Notes: generated from the sequence alone by a model not told the origin. Shown: positions 1 through 9,108, counted from the first letter of the stretch. The stretch: 64,000 bases of DNA from CAYOUV01 sp963790075 (GCA_963790075.1 CAWBNG010000004.1:1178001-1242000); one strand, 5' to 3'. Made by a program: numbers and translations.

Positions 1-816
1 ATTGTCGACCAGATCCGCATCTCGACCACCACGCCTTCCGAAACATTGGGAAAGGTTATTCGATTTTTCCAGCCTTACGCAATTGCCGGGCAGGTTCGCG
101 GGATCGGTGTCGGCAGCTTTGGTCCGCTGGACCTGGATCGGGGATCGCCAACTTATGGTCGAATCACCGCCACACCTAAGCCGGGTTGGAGCGATACCGA
201 CCTGGTTGGTACCTTGGGAAAGGCTTTGCGTCTCGATGTGGCTCTCGAAACTGATGTCAATGCTGCAGCTTTGGGTGAGTTCCGTTGGGGTGCCAGCCGG
301 GGATTTGACCCGTCGCTGTATCTGACGATTGGCACGGGTATCGGCGGCGGTTGCATCAAGGACGGCAAACCATTCCATGGGATGCTCAGCCCTGAGATGG
401 GTCATATCCGCATCCCACACGACTTGAAGGAGGATCCCTTTCCCGGTTGCTGTCCCTTCCACGGAGACTGCTTCGAGGGTCTTGCCAGCGGACCAGCAAT
501 TCAAGAACGACTGGGTGTGGCGGGAGAGAGCTTGCCGGATGGGCATCCCTTTTGGAAATTGGAGGCGGAATACATCGCCGCGGCGCTGGCCAATTACATC
601 CTCGTGCTTTCGCCCAAAAAGATCGTTTTGGGTGGCGGCGTACTGCAGCGAGCATACCTGTTTCCATCCATCAGGCGTGGGGTGCAAAAATATCTGAATA
701 ATTACGTCCAACACCAGTATGTACTGCAGGGTATCGATGATTACATCATTCCGCCCGAACTGGGCAATCGTTCTGGCAGCCTGGGGGCATTGGCATTGGC
801 GCAATTGCAGAGATAG
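1..816 (+). CDS. ROK-family sugar kinase, fructokinase-like (left end missing)
   Basis: The frame is open from base 1, so the start lies outside the window; 271 codons are visible. The product should phosphorylate a free hexose, most likely fructose, in the cytoplasm. The sequence shows the ROK glycine-rich phosphate motif GTGIGGG, followed by a GHI..H segment and the zinc-binding stretch CCPFHGDCFEGLASGP, typical of the YdhR/GmuE fructokinase branch of ROK proteins. The C-terminal half has the conserved KKIVLGGGV motif. No helix-turn-helix is visible, so it reads as a kinase, unlike the two ROK repressors near 48 and 53 kb. Family assignment is firm; the sugar is inferred. Confidence 0.88.
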   Translation: MVDQIRISTTTPSETLGKVIRFFQPYAIAGQVRGIGVGSFGPLDLDRGSPTYGRITATPKPGWSDTDLVGTLGKALRLDVALETDVNAAALGEFRWGASRGFDPSLYLTIGTGIGGGCIKDGKPFHGMLSPEMGHIRIPHDLKEDPFPGCCPFHGDCFEGLASGPAIQERLGVAGESLPDGHPFWKLEAEYIAAALANYILVLSPKKIVLGGGVLQRAYLFPSIRRGVQKYLNNYVQHQYVLQGIDDYIIPPELGNRSGSLGALALAQLQR

Positions 817-927
817 CAATCCGACCGGCCCACCACGTACCCGATTTGTTGTTTGAACGGTTTTTAGTTGCCTGCTTCAGCTATAATTACTTCATTCAAT
901 TTGTGTCTTTTTGCCAGTTTGGACAGT

Positions 928-1524
928 ATGGATACCGCATATTCAACTTTTAAACCTCGCTACCCCTACCACATCTTCCTGGTGTTTTATGGCTTACCGG
1001 CGCTGTTTTTCGCGCTGCTGTGTGGTGGGGTGAATTATCTCTTCCAGGCACCGCTGCTTTTTTGGTTCCTGGTCTTCCTGCTGGGATTGGTCACATCCCT
1101 GGCGCCGTTCTTCGTCATCCGTGAGATCCGCTTTCTCGAACAGATGGTGATACGTCGTCATTTCCTGCCCGACCTGTTCTTTACCTATAAAGAACTTCAG
1201 GCAATCATGCCGACCTTTATCCTGGCGGGCGGACATCGCATTCGCATGGGGCGCATCGAAAACCTGGAAGAACTACGGACGATGGCGCAACGCTGGACTT
1301 CGGCGCGCATCCTGAAGGAATCGCGCAAACTGGTCAAGCCGGGTGAGCCGCTCTTCCCGCAGCGTGGCTACAGCACCTATGCCACCATCTGGAGCCTGCT
1401 GCTGGGCGTGATCGGTATGTTCCTGGCGCCGGCCTGGCTGCCGGTCGATCCGCGCTGGGTGTTGGGGGGCATCTTTCTCCTGGCTTATGTTCTGTACGTG
1501 TATTTCATTCCCCGCATCCTGTAA
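928..1524 (+). CDS. Membrane protein of unknown function
   Basis: A 198-residue protein read from the ATG at 928; an upstream in-frame TTG would add 20 residues that look non-coding. Two hydrophobic segments lie near the N-terminus (about residues 13-34 and 40-65) and two near the C-terminus (about 150-170 and 175-195), with a charged middle containing ILAGGHRIRMGRIENLEEL. I recognise no family. It lies between the sugar kinase and an EamA transporter on the same strand. A TATAAT sequence at 882-887 may belong to its promoter, but no good -35 element accompanies it. Confidence 0.6.
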   Translation: MDTAYSTFKPRYPYHIFLVFYGLPALFFALLCGGVNYLFQAPLLFWFLVFLLGLVTSLAPFFVIREIRFLEQMVIRRHFLPDLFFTYKELQAIMPTFILAGGHRIRMGRIENLEELRTMAQRWTSARILKESRKLVKPGEPLFPQRGYSTYATIWSLLLGVIGMFLAPAWLPVDPRWVLGGIFLLAYVLYVYFIPRIL

Positions 1525-1542
1525 TTCTCCGGTAGAAAATTT

Positions 1543-2466
1543 TTGAAGCTCAGATCCCTGACTTTTCCCAACTTGTCGACGCGCTTGACCGCCATTTTGC
1601 AGGCGGTCTTTGTTACCTTTCTATGGTCTACTTCCTGGGTTTTGATCAAGATCGGTTTGCGTAACGACCTGCCCGCCATCACCTTCGCCGGGCTGCGTTA
1701 CGTCCTGGCCTGGTTATGCCTGGTGCCGTTTGTGTTGCTGAAGGCTGAATATCGTGCGGTACTGAAAAAACTCAGCCGTGGTGAGTGGGTCAGTCTGGCT
1801 CTGCTCGGCGTGTTTACTTACGCCATCACGCAGAGCCTGCAATATCTGGGGCTGGCATTCCTGCCGGCCGCTATGCTCAGTCTGCTGCTCAACCTGACCT
1901 CGGCATTTGTTGCCTTCGGTGGCGTCTGGTGGCTGCGTGAACAGCCATCCAGCTTGCAGTGGATTGGCCTGGTTGTGACAGCTGCCGGCGTCCTGCTCTA
2001 TTTTCTGCCAATCCAGCTGCCTCGGGCCCAGGTGATCGGGATTTTGATTGCGCTGGGGTGTATGTTCGGGAACGTAATCGCTTCGCTGCTCGGACGGAAT
2101 GTCAATCGCAGCGCGATCCATTCCCCGCTCCTGGTGACCTTCGTCAGCATGGGGGTTGGTTCTGCCCTGATGCTTGGATTCGGAGCAACCGTCCAGGGCT
2201 TTGGCAGTCTGACCTGGACCGACTGGTTTATCATTGCCTGGCTGGCGCTGGTCAATACCGCTTTTGCCTTCACGCTTTGGAACAAGACCTTGCGCACGCT
2301 GACTGCGATCGAATCGTCGGTCATCAACAGCCTGATGATGCCGCAGATCGCTATCTTGGGGCTGGTTTTCCTGGGCGAAGGATTGACCCTCAAAGAGATC
2401 TTTGGATTGGTGCTGGTTGGGTTGGGCGTGTTGATTGTTCAGCTTCAGCGCCGCAGAAACGGGTAA
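1543..2466 (+). CDS. EamA/DMT-family transporter
   Basis: A 307-residue, very hydrophobic protein with about ten predicted membrane helices in two repeats of five, the usual size and layout of drug/metabolite transporters of the EamA family. The first repeat opens with FVTFLWSTSWVLIKIGL and contains FAGLRYVLAW, typical EamA signatures. The second repeat ends with FLGEGLTLKEIFGLVLVGLGV, the conserved closing helix. The start is a TTG with no convincing ribosome binding site, so the exact N-terminus is uncertain. The substrate cannot be told; amino-acid or metabolite export is common in the family. Confidence 0.85.
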   Translation: MKLRSLTFPNLSTRLTAILQAVFVTFLWSTSWVLIKIGLRNDLPAITFAGLRYVLAWLCLVPFVLLKAEYRAVLKKLSRGEWVSLALLGVFTYAITQSLQYLGLAFLPAAMLSLLLNLTSAFVAFGGVWWLREQPSSLQWIGLVVTAAGVLLYFLPIQLPRAQVIGILIALGCMFGNVIASLLGRNVNRSAIHSPLLVTFVSMGVGSALMLGFGATVQGFGSLTWTDWFIIAWLALVNTAFAFTLWNKTLRTLTAIESSVINSLMMPQIAILGLVFLGEGLTLKEIFGLVLVGLGVLIVQLQRRRNG

Positions 2467-2469
2467 AAT
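2464..2469 (+). promoter_or_regulatory. Putative -10 box (TAAAAT) for a leaderless mRNA
   Basis: TAAAAT lies 7 nt before the ATG at 2477 and overlaps the end of the transporter gene. No Shine-Dalgarno sequence precedes the ATG. Transcription starting 6-7 nt after such a box would begin at or next to the start codon. Confidence 0.35.
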
Positions 2470-2476
2470 TGATCTA

Positions 2477-3313
2477 ATGGCCGATAAACTTAAAACCACA
2501 CTCTCTCCCGGCTTCGTTTTCAGCCAGTCAAGCTTGCAGGATTACGCTGATTGTCCGCGCCGTTTTCAACTGCGTTATCTGGAGCAATTGCACTGGCCGG
2601 CAGTCGAGAGCCAGCCGGTGCAGGAATTCGAGCGCCACCAGCAAGAGGGACAGTTATTCCACCGGTTGGCGCAGCAAGCCTTGCTTGGCCTGCCACCGGA
2701 ACAACTGGAGCGCCTGGCCAATTCGCCCGAACTCAGTCGCTGGTGGGACAGCTTCCGCCAGTTTTCACCGCAGCTGGACGGGTTCGAACTCTTCCCGGAG
2801 ATCACCCTCTCAGCACCGGTCGGGGATTACCGCTTACTGGCCAAATACGACCTGGTTGCAGTAGGACCGGACGGGCGTTTTTTGATTTATGACTGGAAGA
2901 CTTATCGTAAAAAGCCGCACGCCGAGTTCCTGTCTGCGCGCTGGCAGACGCGCGTCTACCGCGCGCTGCTGGTGCAGGCTGGGATGCATTTGAATGATGG
3001 GAATCCCATCCCAGCCGAAAAGGTCGAGATGATTTACTGGCTTTCCAATTTCCCGACCGAGCCGGTGAAGTTAAAATATACTCCGGCCCAGTACAAGCGC
3101 GACTGGGGCGTGATTGAGAAAGTCGTCAGCGAGATCGCAGCTGCCAGCGAATTCCCGCTGACCGAAGATTTGGGAATGTGCCGATTTTGTACCTACCGCT
3201 CGTATTGCGAGCGCGGGGTCGAAGCCGGGAGGTTGGAGCAGGTCGAGGCTGAGCTGGAATCGGACGTCCATTTCGACATCAATTTCGAGCAGATCGGGGA
3301 AATCGAGTTTTAG
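2477..3313 (+). CDS. PD-(D/E)XK nuclease with Fe-S cluster cysteines
   Basis: A 278-residue protein of the PD-(D/E)XK superfamily (AddB C-terminal/Cas4-like, PF12705 type). The N-terminal SSLQDYADCPRRFQLRYL supplies the first cysteine and the family's opening helix. The nuclease core is YDLVAVGPDGRFLIYDWKT: the D of YDLV, the D of YDWK and the lysine match the D...(D/E)xK motif. The C-terminal CRFCTYRSYC (C-x2-C-x5-C) together with the first cysteine makes the four-cysteine [4Fe-4S] arrangement of AddB and Cas4 nucleases. No helicase or cas gene is nearby, so it is a stand-alone nuclease probably used in DNA repair. The ATG at 2477 was chosen because the residues before it overlap the transporter. 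Confidence 0.8.
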   Translation: MADKLKTTLSPGFVFSQSSLQDYADCPRRFQLRYLEQLHWPAVESQPVQEFERHQQEGQLFHRLAQQALLGLPPEQLERLANSPELSRWWDSFRQFSPQLDGFELFPEITLSAPVGDYRLLAKYDLVAVGPDGRFLIYDWKTYRKKPHAEFLSARWQTRVYRALLVQAGMHLNDGNPIPAEKVEMIYWLSNFPTEPVKLKYTPAQYKRDWGVIEKVVSEIAAASEFPLTEDLGMCRFCTYRSYCERGVEAGRLEQVEAELESDVHFDINFEQIGEIEF

Positions 3314-3358
3314 CCCTGCATTCCAATTGCAATCAAGATCGGGCGGGAGATGCAGTTG

Positions 3359-4225
3359 TTATGGCGAAATCAGGATTCCCAGGTGATTGGCAATCGCTCG
3401 CTGCCGTCCGGGAAGATAGTTGTCGATCGGTGAGTTGATCACTTTGGGGTTTCCCCCCGGCAGCTGGATGACCAGTGTCGATGAGCCACCGCCGTCCAAA
3501 TTCATGGCCAATTCGGCGCCATAAAGTTTGAGAAGTTCGCCCAGTTCGGCCACCGTCGCGCCCTCGCTGTAGAATGGCTGCCGACCGTCCACCACGATGA
3601 TGATCAACTTTGTCCGGCCGTGATCCAGGCCAATCGCGCTGCGTGGGGCAGGCAGCACATCGGCCAGATCCTCAATCACTTTGCCGTTTTCCATCAGCAT
3701 ACGATCGCCGGATATGGCGTTGTAAACCGTGCGCATACTCTGGTTAAAGCGGGTTGTGTTGTCCTTGGCAAGGAACAGTGTTGGCTCAGGACCATACGAA
3801 TACTTGATTCCGCGCGAGGCAGCAAAGCCGTTAGGTTTGACCGGATCGCCCTTATGTGGATAGTAATCGAAAAGGTTGTTGGAGTACCAGGGCGTAAATC
3901 CGTCACCATTAACGGCGATCTGCACCTGCTGTTCTTTTGCGAATTGCAAGGTCGTGCGCGCTCGTAACGGGAATTCTCCCTTGCGATCGTCGGGCGGTGT
4001 CACCAGGAAACGGAGGTTTGGATTGGTCAGATCGACGGTGACAATATGCGCCACCATCGGACGCGGATCGCGGTGCACTTTACGGTAGTAGATCACCCCC
4101 GGGTAGATTTCCTCGCGCTGTTCGACTGCCAGTGGTCTCCCGGCAAAATACAGCCCGGGAAGACCCAGGCATAAAGAAATGATCAGAATCAGCGGAAGCC
4201 ACGCACGTTTTTTTATACGCGTCAT
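3359..4225 (-). CDS. Phosphodiester glycosidase (NAGPA-domain) protein, membrane-anchored
   Basis: A 288-residue protein with one N-terminal hydrophobic segment (about residues 8-27, after KKR) acting as signal anchor. The rest matches the NAGPA/phosphodiester glycosidase fold (PF09992): HIVTVDLTNPNLRFLVTPP at the beginning, AVNGDGF in the middle, LIIIVVDGRQ and the hallmark MNLDGGGSSTLVI near the end. Family members hydrolyse sugar-phosphodiester links, and in bacteria they often act outside the cytoplasm on exopolysaccharides. It is convergent with the nuclease gene at 2477. A TAAAAT box lies 9 nt before its ATG (4235-4240, read on this strand). Confidence 0.85.
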   Translation of the reverse strand: MTRIKKRAWLPLILIISLCLGLPGLYFAGRPLAVEQREEIYPGVIYYRKVHRDPRPMVAHIVTVDLTNPNLRFLVTPPDDRKGEFPLRARTTLQFAKEQQVQIAVNGDGFTPWYSNNLFDYYPHKGDPVKPNGFAASRGIKYSYGPEPTLFLAKDNTTRFNQSMRTVYNAISGDRMLMENGKVIEDLADVLPAPRSAIGLDHGRTKLIIIVVDGRQPFYSEGATVAELGELLKLYGAELAMNLDGGGSSTLVIQLPGGNPKVINSPIDNYLPGRQRAIANHLGILISP

Positions 4226-4234
4226 ATAAAATCC

Positions 4235-4240
4235 ATTTTA
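4235..4240 (-). promoter_or_regulatory. Putative -10 box (TAAAAT) for the glycosidase gene
   Basis: On the minus strand TAAAAT is followed by 9 nt and then the ATG ending at 4225. The spacing would leave a leader of only a few nucleotides. No clear -35 element was seen. Confidence 0.3.
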
Positions 4241-4275
4241 CCTGTTTAAGATTAATAATATTGATGGAAGACGCG

Positions 4276-4674
4276 TTACACGTCGAAGACGATTTGGGTT
4301 TCCAATCCTCGATCCGTCCGGCGTATTTGCAAATTGTGGTATGTAACAGCCTTGATTTGCCTGGTCAACGCCTCCAGCGGCGCCCCGCTTAGATCAGCCT
4401 TCAAGCGAAAGGCATCAATCCGCAACTCAAACTGGTCAAAACCCAGATTTTCACTTTCGGAAATGTACAGCAATTCGCTCAAAAAAGAGACCAGCAGGCT
4501 CTCAGCATCCGCAGCTTCCATTTTTAACTTTCGGCTCACGCGTGGACCCTTTAACAACTGCGTTCCGGAGAGCGTGTACATGCCTCGGGCTGCTTCCGAC
4601 AACAACTCAGACAGGTTGGAGGCCCAGATATGTAGCGCCCAGTCTGCTGTGTGGCGGACTTCCTCGAACCCCAT
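4276..4674 (-). CDS. Archease
   Basis: A 132-residue protein of normal archease length. It begins GFEEVRHTADWALHI with the metal-binding aspartate, has DAESLLVSFLSELLYISE in the middle, and the strongly conserved IKAVTYHNL near the end; all are archease hallmarks. Archease activates the RNA ligase RtcB by aiding its guanylylation, but no rtcB lies in the window. The start codon sits 1 nt after the stop of the upstream thioesterase gene, so the two are probably co-transcribed and translationally coupled. Confidence 0.9.
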   Translation of the reverse strand: MGFEEVRHTADWALHIWASNLSELLSEAARGMYTLSGTQLLKGPRVSRKLKMEAADAESLLVSFLSELLYISESENLGFDQFELRIDAFRLKADLSGAPLEALTRQIKAVTYHNLQIRRTDRGLETQIVFDV

Positions 4675-4675
4675 G

Positions 4676-5104
4676 CTATGCTCGGAATCTGGTTTGCTCG
4701 AATAGCTGTGGAGCTTCTACGTAAATGCCGCGCCCGCTGACCGCCACGCTGCCGTCTGCCAACAAAATCTTACCGACAGCGAAAATTTTGCGTCCTTCCT
4801 TGCCGTCCACGTGCGCCTCGCAGGTCAGCGGTTGCCCTAATGGAAGCGGCTTTTTATAATCGAGATTCAGGTTGACCACCGCTACGTTGTTGCCGCCGTA
4901 CCAGACGGCTGCGCCCATTGCTTCATCCAGGATCGCTGCGGAAGCCCCGCCATGCACATGGCCAGGCGGCCCCTGCTGGGCTTCGGTCAGGGTAAATTCC
5001 GATGAGATACTGCCGTCTGCGTGGCTGTACCAGGTCAAGCCCATCCCATGCGGGTTGGATGACCCGCAGACAAAACAATTGCCATGTTCTGGGAGCTTCT
5101 TCAC
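4676..5104 (-). CDS. PaaI-family hotdog thioesterase
   Basis: A 142-residue hotdog-fold protein. It begins GNCFVCGSSNPHGMGL, a cysteine-containing opening common in this thioesterase branch, then GHVHGGASAAILDEAMGAA, the typical active-site loop and helix with the catalytic-type aspartate, and a strand pattern NLDYKKPLPLGQPL. It should hydrolyse an acyl-CoA thioester in the cytoplasm; the acyl group cannot be told. The start is a GTG at 5104. It lies between recJ upstream and archease downstream, all on the minus strand. Confidence 0.85.
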   Translation of the reverse strand: MKKLPEHGNCFVCGSSNPHGMGLTWYSHADGSISSEFTLTEAQQGPPGHVHGGASAAILDEAMGAAVWYGGNNVAVVNLNLDYKKPLPLGQPLTCEAHVDGKEGRKIFAVGKILLADGSVAVSGRGIYVEAPQLFEQTRFRA

Positions 5105-5119
5105 TAGAATTGACCGCTT

Positions 5120-7414
5120 TCAAAATTGGAGCAGTGTCTCAGTCTGTGCGCGCTGGAAATGTGTCCGGTAAGCGGAGGTCTCAGCCAACAGGCCTTTCAA
5201 CGCGAGAAACAATTCTTTTTGCAAATATTGATTTGCGACCCCATCTCCGGGAGCCAATTTTGCGTAGCTGCCCTGCACGTCCACGGTTAAATGTCCGCCC
5301 GCTGACAACCACTCCAACCCTATGCGGACCGTTGCCTCGCGCTGGGCGGTTGCCACTGCCAGCTCGGAGAGCTTGACCTTACCACTGCGTTGATTGAGCG
5401 CATATTTTGCCAGACCGCCGAGCCGATTGATGAAGACTTCGGTTGTCACCTCTTTTGGTGAAAAGGCGCACAGGTAGACGGTCTGTGGGTTGACGCGTTG
5501 CAGTGCCTGCCGCAGGACTTCCGGTCCCGGTGGAACGGTCCAGATGGCAAGAGTATCGGAAGCGATCAGTCCTTCCCGGCTAAAACCGCGGATCACTTTG
5601 ATGTCTTCGCCCTCGGCCCAGATTAAGATTCCCTTAGGTAATTTCGCAAGTACCGCACGGGGATGTTCGGTATTCCGCAGATCGATCGTTTCGATGGATT
5701 GAGCTTTGATCTCGACCGGCTTTTCCTCAGTGATGCGATAGTCTTGTAGTTCGAGTGTCAATTGGCGCGTACCGCGATAATCGCTGGCGCGCAGGCTGAA
5801 GGCCAGGTCGAATTTGCCTTCTGGTAACTGTTCTCCTGCGCCACCCCACCACAGAACGGACTGGCTTTGGCCTTGGTTGTCCTGCACGTTGAGTTTGAGA
5901 TGCTCGCCGCTGCGACCAATGGGTGAGGCGCTATGCAGGGTCAGGTCCCGTGCGCCCAGCGTCAGGGACGGGTTGCCGGGGCCATATGGGGCCAGGTGTT
6001 CCAGCTCGGCTGCCAGGTTGAGTGTCAATGCATTCAGCGGCAGCCAATCGTCGATCTGCACGACAGCTTCTTCTATTTTGGCATCCGAGAGCATTTTCTC
6101 GACGGTGCGCCCCAGCGCGCGGCGGAATTCGGGGATTTTCGCGCCTTCCAATGAAAGTCCGGCCGCCATCGGGTGCCCGCCGAAATTGAGCAACATTTCT
6201 GCTTGCGCTGCAATGGCCTGGGTGATATGCAGTCCCTCCACCGAACGGGCCGAACCATGCGCTGGTTCACCTTCTGGCGTGGAGAAAAGGATGACCGGTT
6301 TGTGGTAGCGTTCCACCAGCCGGCTGGCAACGATGCCGACCACGCCGCCCGGCCAGGATGGATGCCCGAGTACGATCGCGGGCTCAGCCAGCAGGGCGGG
6401 GTCTTCGCGCAGTTGAGCCTCGGCCGCCTGGGTGACCTGGCTGGTCAGCAACTGGCGTTGTGCGTTCAGGCCTTCGAGCTGGGTCGCCAGCACGTAGGCG
6501 CGGACCGAGTTGTCGGTGGTCAACAAATCAACAGCCGGATTGGCGTCGCCCAGTCGGCCGAGCGCATTAAGCCGGGGTCCAAGCGTGAAACCGATGTGAT
6601 CTTCGCTGATTTGACCCGGGTTGAGTTGCGCCAATTCGCACATCACGCGAAGTCCGAGACGCTCAGCCCGGCGCAGCGATTCCAATCCAAGTTGGAGCAG
6701 GGGGCGATTTTCTCCCTGCAGCAAAGCCAGATCGGCGACGATACCTAATGCGACCAGGTCGAGGTGTTTTTCGGCCTCCCCCGCCCGGTCAAAGCGTGCA
6801 TAAAGCGCTTCGGATAATTTGTAGGCCACGCCAACGCCGGGTAGGTTGGCAAGCGGGTGTGTCGCAGCCAGCAGCTTTGGGTTAGTGATGGCTGCCGCGT
6901 GTGGAAGTTCCGACGGCAGGTCGTGGTGGTCGCTGATGACGAATTGTACAGCATGCGCCCGGGCATATTCGGCGGCCTCGTGCGCGCTGATCCCGGTGTC
7001 GCACGTCAAGATCAGGCGCGCCCCGCCTTCGATGATTCCGGCCAGAACCGGTACTTTGACTCCGTGCGATTCGGTGGCGCGGACCGGGATGTGATAGGTG
7101 ACATCCGCGCCCAGCTCTTGAAGGGTTTGGAACAATATCGTTGTGCTGGTCTGGCCGTCTACGTCGAAATCACCCCAGACGCAGATCGGCTGCTGTTTGC
7201 GGATAGCCGATTCGACCAGGTCGACCGCGGCGCTAAGTCCCGGCAGTTCCGACGGCGGGGTAAATGTGTAGTGAGCCGGATCGAGGAAGGCCTGGGCTGC
7301 CTCACGGGTCTTAATGCCGCGCCGGACGAGAGCCTGCGCGTTAAGCGGGTGCAGGCTGAGGGCTTCGAAAGAAGCAGGGATAGTGACAGGAGTCGGATCA
7401 ATCCAGTGCGTCAC
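5120..7414 (-). CDS. recJ: Single-stranded-DNA-specific exonuclease RecJ
   Basis: A 764-residue protein, longer than the roughly 570-residue E. coli RecJ. The DHH-family motifs are all present: VWGDFDVDGQTSTT (motif I), DTG (residues near 130), VISDHHDLP (the DHH motif), GVGVAYKL, and the DHHA1 signature GGHPMAAGLSLE near residue 400. The OB-fold nucleic-acid domain follows (APYGPGNPSL). About 200 further residues at the C-terminus have no motif I can name; long RecJ forms with an extra C-terminal domain are known in several phyla. It degrades single-stranded DNA 5' to 3' in recombination and mismatch repair. The start is GTG and no strong ribosome binding site is visible. Confidence 0.92.
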   Translation of the reverse strand: MTHWIDPTPVTIPASFEALSLHPLNAQALVRRGIKTREAAQAFLDPAHYTFTPPSELPGLSAAVDLVESAIRKQQPICVWGDFDVDGQTSTTILFQTLQELGADVTYHIPVRATESHGVKVPVLAGIIEGGARLILTCDTGISAHEAAEYARAHAVQFVISDHHDLPSELPHAAAITNPKLLAATHPLANLPGVGVAYKLSEALYARFDRAGEAEKHLDLVALGIVADLALLQGENRPLLQLGLESLRRAERLGLRVMCELAQLNPGQISEDHIGFTLGPRLNALGRLGDANPAVDLLTTDNSVRAYVLATQLEGLNAQRQLLTSQVTQAAEAQLREDPALLAEPAIVLGHPSWPGGVVGIVASRLVERYHKPVILFSTPEGEPAHGSARSVEGLHITQAIAAQAEMLLNFGGHPMAAGLSLEGAKIPEFRRALGRTVEKMLSDAKIEEAVVQIDDWLPLNALTLNLAAELEHLAPYGPGNPSLTLGARDLTLHSASPIGRSGEHLKLNVQDNQGQSQSVLWWGGAGEQLPEGKFDLAFSLRASDYRGTRQLTLELQDYRITEEKPVEIKAQSIETIDLRNTEHPRAVLAKLPKGILIWAEGEDIKVIRGFSREGLIASDTLAIWTVPPGPEVLRQALQRVNPQTVYLCAFSPKEVTTEVFINRLGGLAKYALNQRSGKVKLSELAVATAQREATVRIGLEWLSAGGHLTVDVQGSYAKLAPGDGVANQYLQKELFLALKGLLAETSAYRTHFQRAQTETLLQF

Positions 7415-7480
7415 GATTTATCTCGAAGGTCAAGAAGTTGTGCACAAAACCTCTCATTGACTGCTTGGGTCCTTTGCAGT

Positions 7481-8860
7481 CTAAGCTAACGGTTCGAAGC
7501 GTGCGGTGAAATGTCTCAGCAATTCGGGCGCATAGGTGAGTTTATACCCTTTGACCTGCCCGGCGCGAGTCTTGATCTTGGCCGCAATCTCGGAGATGTA
7601 ATCCATATGGGATTGGGTGTAGGTGCGGCGCGGGATAGCCAGCCGCAGTAGTTCGAGCTTGGGATAAGCCATCTCTCCGGTCTTGGGGTCGGGATGGGCA
7701 AACATGACCGAGCCGATTTCCACACCGCGAATACCACCGTCCAGGTACAGTTCGACTGCCAGGGCCTGACCGGGAAATTCGGCGTGCGGGAGGTGGGGGA
7801 AGAGCCGTCCAGCGTCCAGGTAGACAGCGTGACCGCCCGCAGGTTCGATTAATGGGATTCCAGCCTGACGCAGACCTTCAGCCAGGTAAGCGGTTTGTCC
7901 CAGGCGGTAAGCCAGGTAAGCTTCGTCGAGTCCTTCCCGCAGTCCGACAGCCATGGCATCCAGGTCGCGCCCGGCCAATCCGCCATAGGTGGGAAAGCCT
8001 TCGCGCAGGATCAGTTCGTTCTTGACATCCTCGAAAAGTTTTTCGTCGTTCATACACAGTAAACCGCCGATATTGACAATGGCGTCCTTCTTGGCTGACA
8101 TGCACATGCCGTCGGCCAGGCTGAAGATCTCGCGGGCGATATCAAGGACCGGCTTATGCGTATATCCAGGTTCGCGTAGTTTGATGAAATAGGCGTTCTC
8201 GGCGTAGCGGGCAGCATCGATGAAGAAGGGAATGTCGTACGAGTGGTAGGTCTTGGAAACAAGGTGTAGGTTTTCCAGCGAGACTGGCTGTCCGCCCCCG
8301 GCGTTGTTGGTGATGGTGATCATGCCGAAGGGGATGTTCTCCGCCCCGATCTGCTCGATAAATTTCTTCAGCTTGGCGATATCCATGTTGCCCTTGAAGG
8401 GATGCGGATTGGCCGGGTCGAAGGCCTCGTCGATCACCAGATTGGCTGGGTGACCACCGCGGGCCATGATATTGGCTTCGGTGGTGTCGAAATGCATGTT
8501 GGACGGTACGTACTTGCCCGGCTTAACCAGCACTGCGCTGAGGATATTTTCAGCTGCGCGACCCTGGTGTGTGGGTACAAAATGACGGAAGCCGAATATT
8601 TCTTCAACAGCTTCCGCCAAGCGGTAGAACGAACGGGCTCCGGCGTAGGATTCATCGCCGCGCATGATTGCGGCCCACTGATCCTGGCTCATTGCACCAG
8701 TGCCGGAGTCGGTCAGCAGGTCAATAAAAATGTCTTCGGCTTTTACCGCGAACAGGTTGTACCCCGCTTGTTTCAACGCGGCTTCACGGTCCTGGGGGGA
8801 GATCAGTCGGATGGGCTCGACCATTTTGATGCGGAAAGGTTCTGGGGGATAACTGGCCAT
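7481..8860 (-). CDS. tnaA: Tryptophanase (beta-eliminating PLP lyase)
   Basis: The start at 8860 follows a clear AGGAG site; 459 residues, close to E. coli TnaA. It aligns along its whole length with the tryptophanase/tyrosine phenol-lyase family: EPFRIKMVEP, DLLTDSGTGAMS, PTHQGRAAENI, DAARYAENAYFI, MSAKKDA with the PLP-binding lysine, EGFPTYGGL and the C-terminal LRHFTARFE. In the stretch that separates the two enzymes it reads RGVEIGS, as in tryptophanases; tyrosine phenol-lyases carry an arginine there, as I remember the family. It would split L-tryptophan to indole, pyruvate and ammonia. No tnaB permease or leader peptide gene is adjacent. Confidence 0.88.
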   Translation of the reverse strand: MASYPPEPFRIKMVEPIRLISPQDREAALKQAGYNLFAVKAEDIFIDLLTDSGTGAMSQDQWAAIMRGDESYAGARSFYRLAEAVEEIFGFRHFVPTHQGRAAENILSAVLVKPGKYVPSNMHFDTTEANIMARGGHPANLVIDEAFDPANPHPFKGNMDIAKLKKFIEQIGAENIPFGMITITNNAGGGQPVSLENLHLVSKTYHSYDIPFFIDAARYAENAYFIKLREPGYTHKPVLDIAREIFSLADGMCMSAKKDAIVNIGGLLCMNDEKLFEDVKNELILREGFPTYGGLAGRDLDAMAVGLREGLDEAYLAYRLGQTAYLAEGLRQAGIPLIEPAGGHAVYLDAGRLFPHLPHAEFPGQALAVELYLDGGIRGVEIGSVMFAHPDPKTGEMAYPKLELLRLAIPRRTYTQSHMDYISEIAAKIKTRAGQVKGYKLTYAPELLRHFTARFEPLA

Positions 8861-8916
8861 ATTTGCTCCTGTGATGTCGAATTCACCCAAAGTTTAGCAC
8901 GCTTTGACTTAGGCTG

Positions 8917-8922
8917 TATAAT
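8917..8922 (+). promoter_or_regulatory. Putative -10 box (TATAAT) for a leaderless mRNA
   Basis: A perfect TATAAT lies 6 nt before the ATG at 8929, in the divergent gap to tnaA. There is no room for a ribosome binding site, so the transcript would start at or beside the start codon. A TTGACT at 8904-8909 is too close to be its -35. Confidence 0.4.
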
Positions 8923-8928
8923 TAATTT

Positions 8929-9108
8929 ATGTCAAACTGGAAAAAACTACGATTGATCCTGGCGTTGATCATCCTGGCCGCTTCCGTGCTTTTATTGATC
9001 TGGGGTCTGATGCCACTCCTGTATGAGAGCCGCGTGGTTCCCATTCCCCCGGGTGATTTGCAGTTGCCTTCGCCTGGGGCTTTCCTGCTTGGAAACTGGC
9101 TGTTATGA
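8929..9108 (+). CDS. Small single-pass membrane protein, unknown
   Basis: A 59-codon gene starting with ATG at 8929. The product has a short basic N-terminus (MSNWKKLR), one long hydrophobic helix (about residues 9-31) and a short outer tail rich in proline (VVPIPPGDLQLPSP). Its TGA stop overlaps the ATG of the next gene (ATGA), so the pair is almost certainly translated together. I recognise no family. The overlap suggests a partner role for the downstream lipoprotein. Confidence 0.6.
   Translation: MSNWKKLRLILALIILAASVLLLIWGLMPLLYESRVVPIPPGDLQLPSPGAFLLGNWLL

Noticed and set aside
2477..3313. Reading the Fe-S nuclease as Cas4
   Set aside because: No cas genes or repeats are nearby; the motif set also fits stand-alone AddB-like nucleases.
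5120..7414. Several long plus-strand frames opposite recJ
   Set aside because: They are shadows of a clearly conserved recJ on the minus strand.
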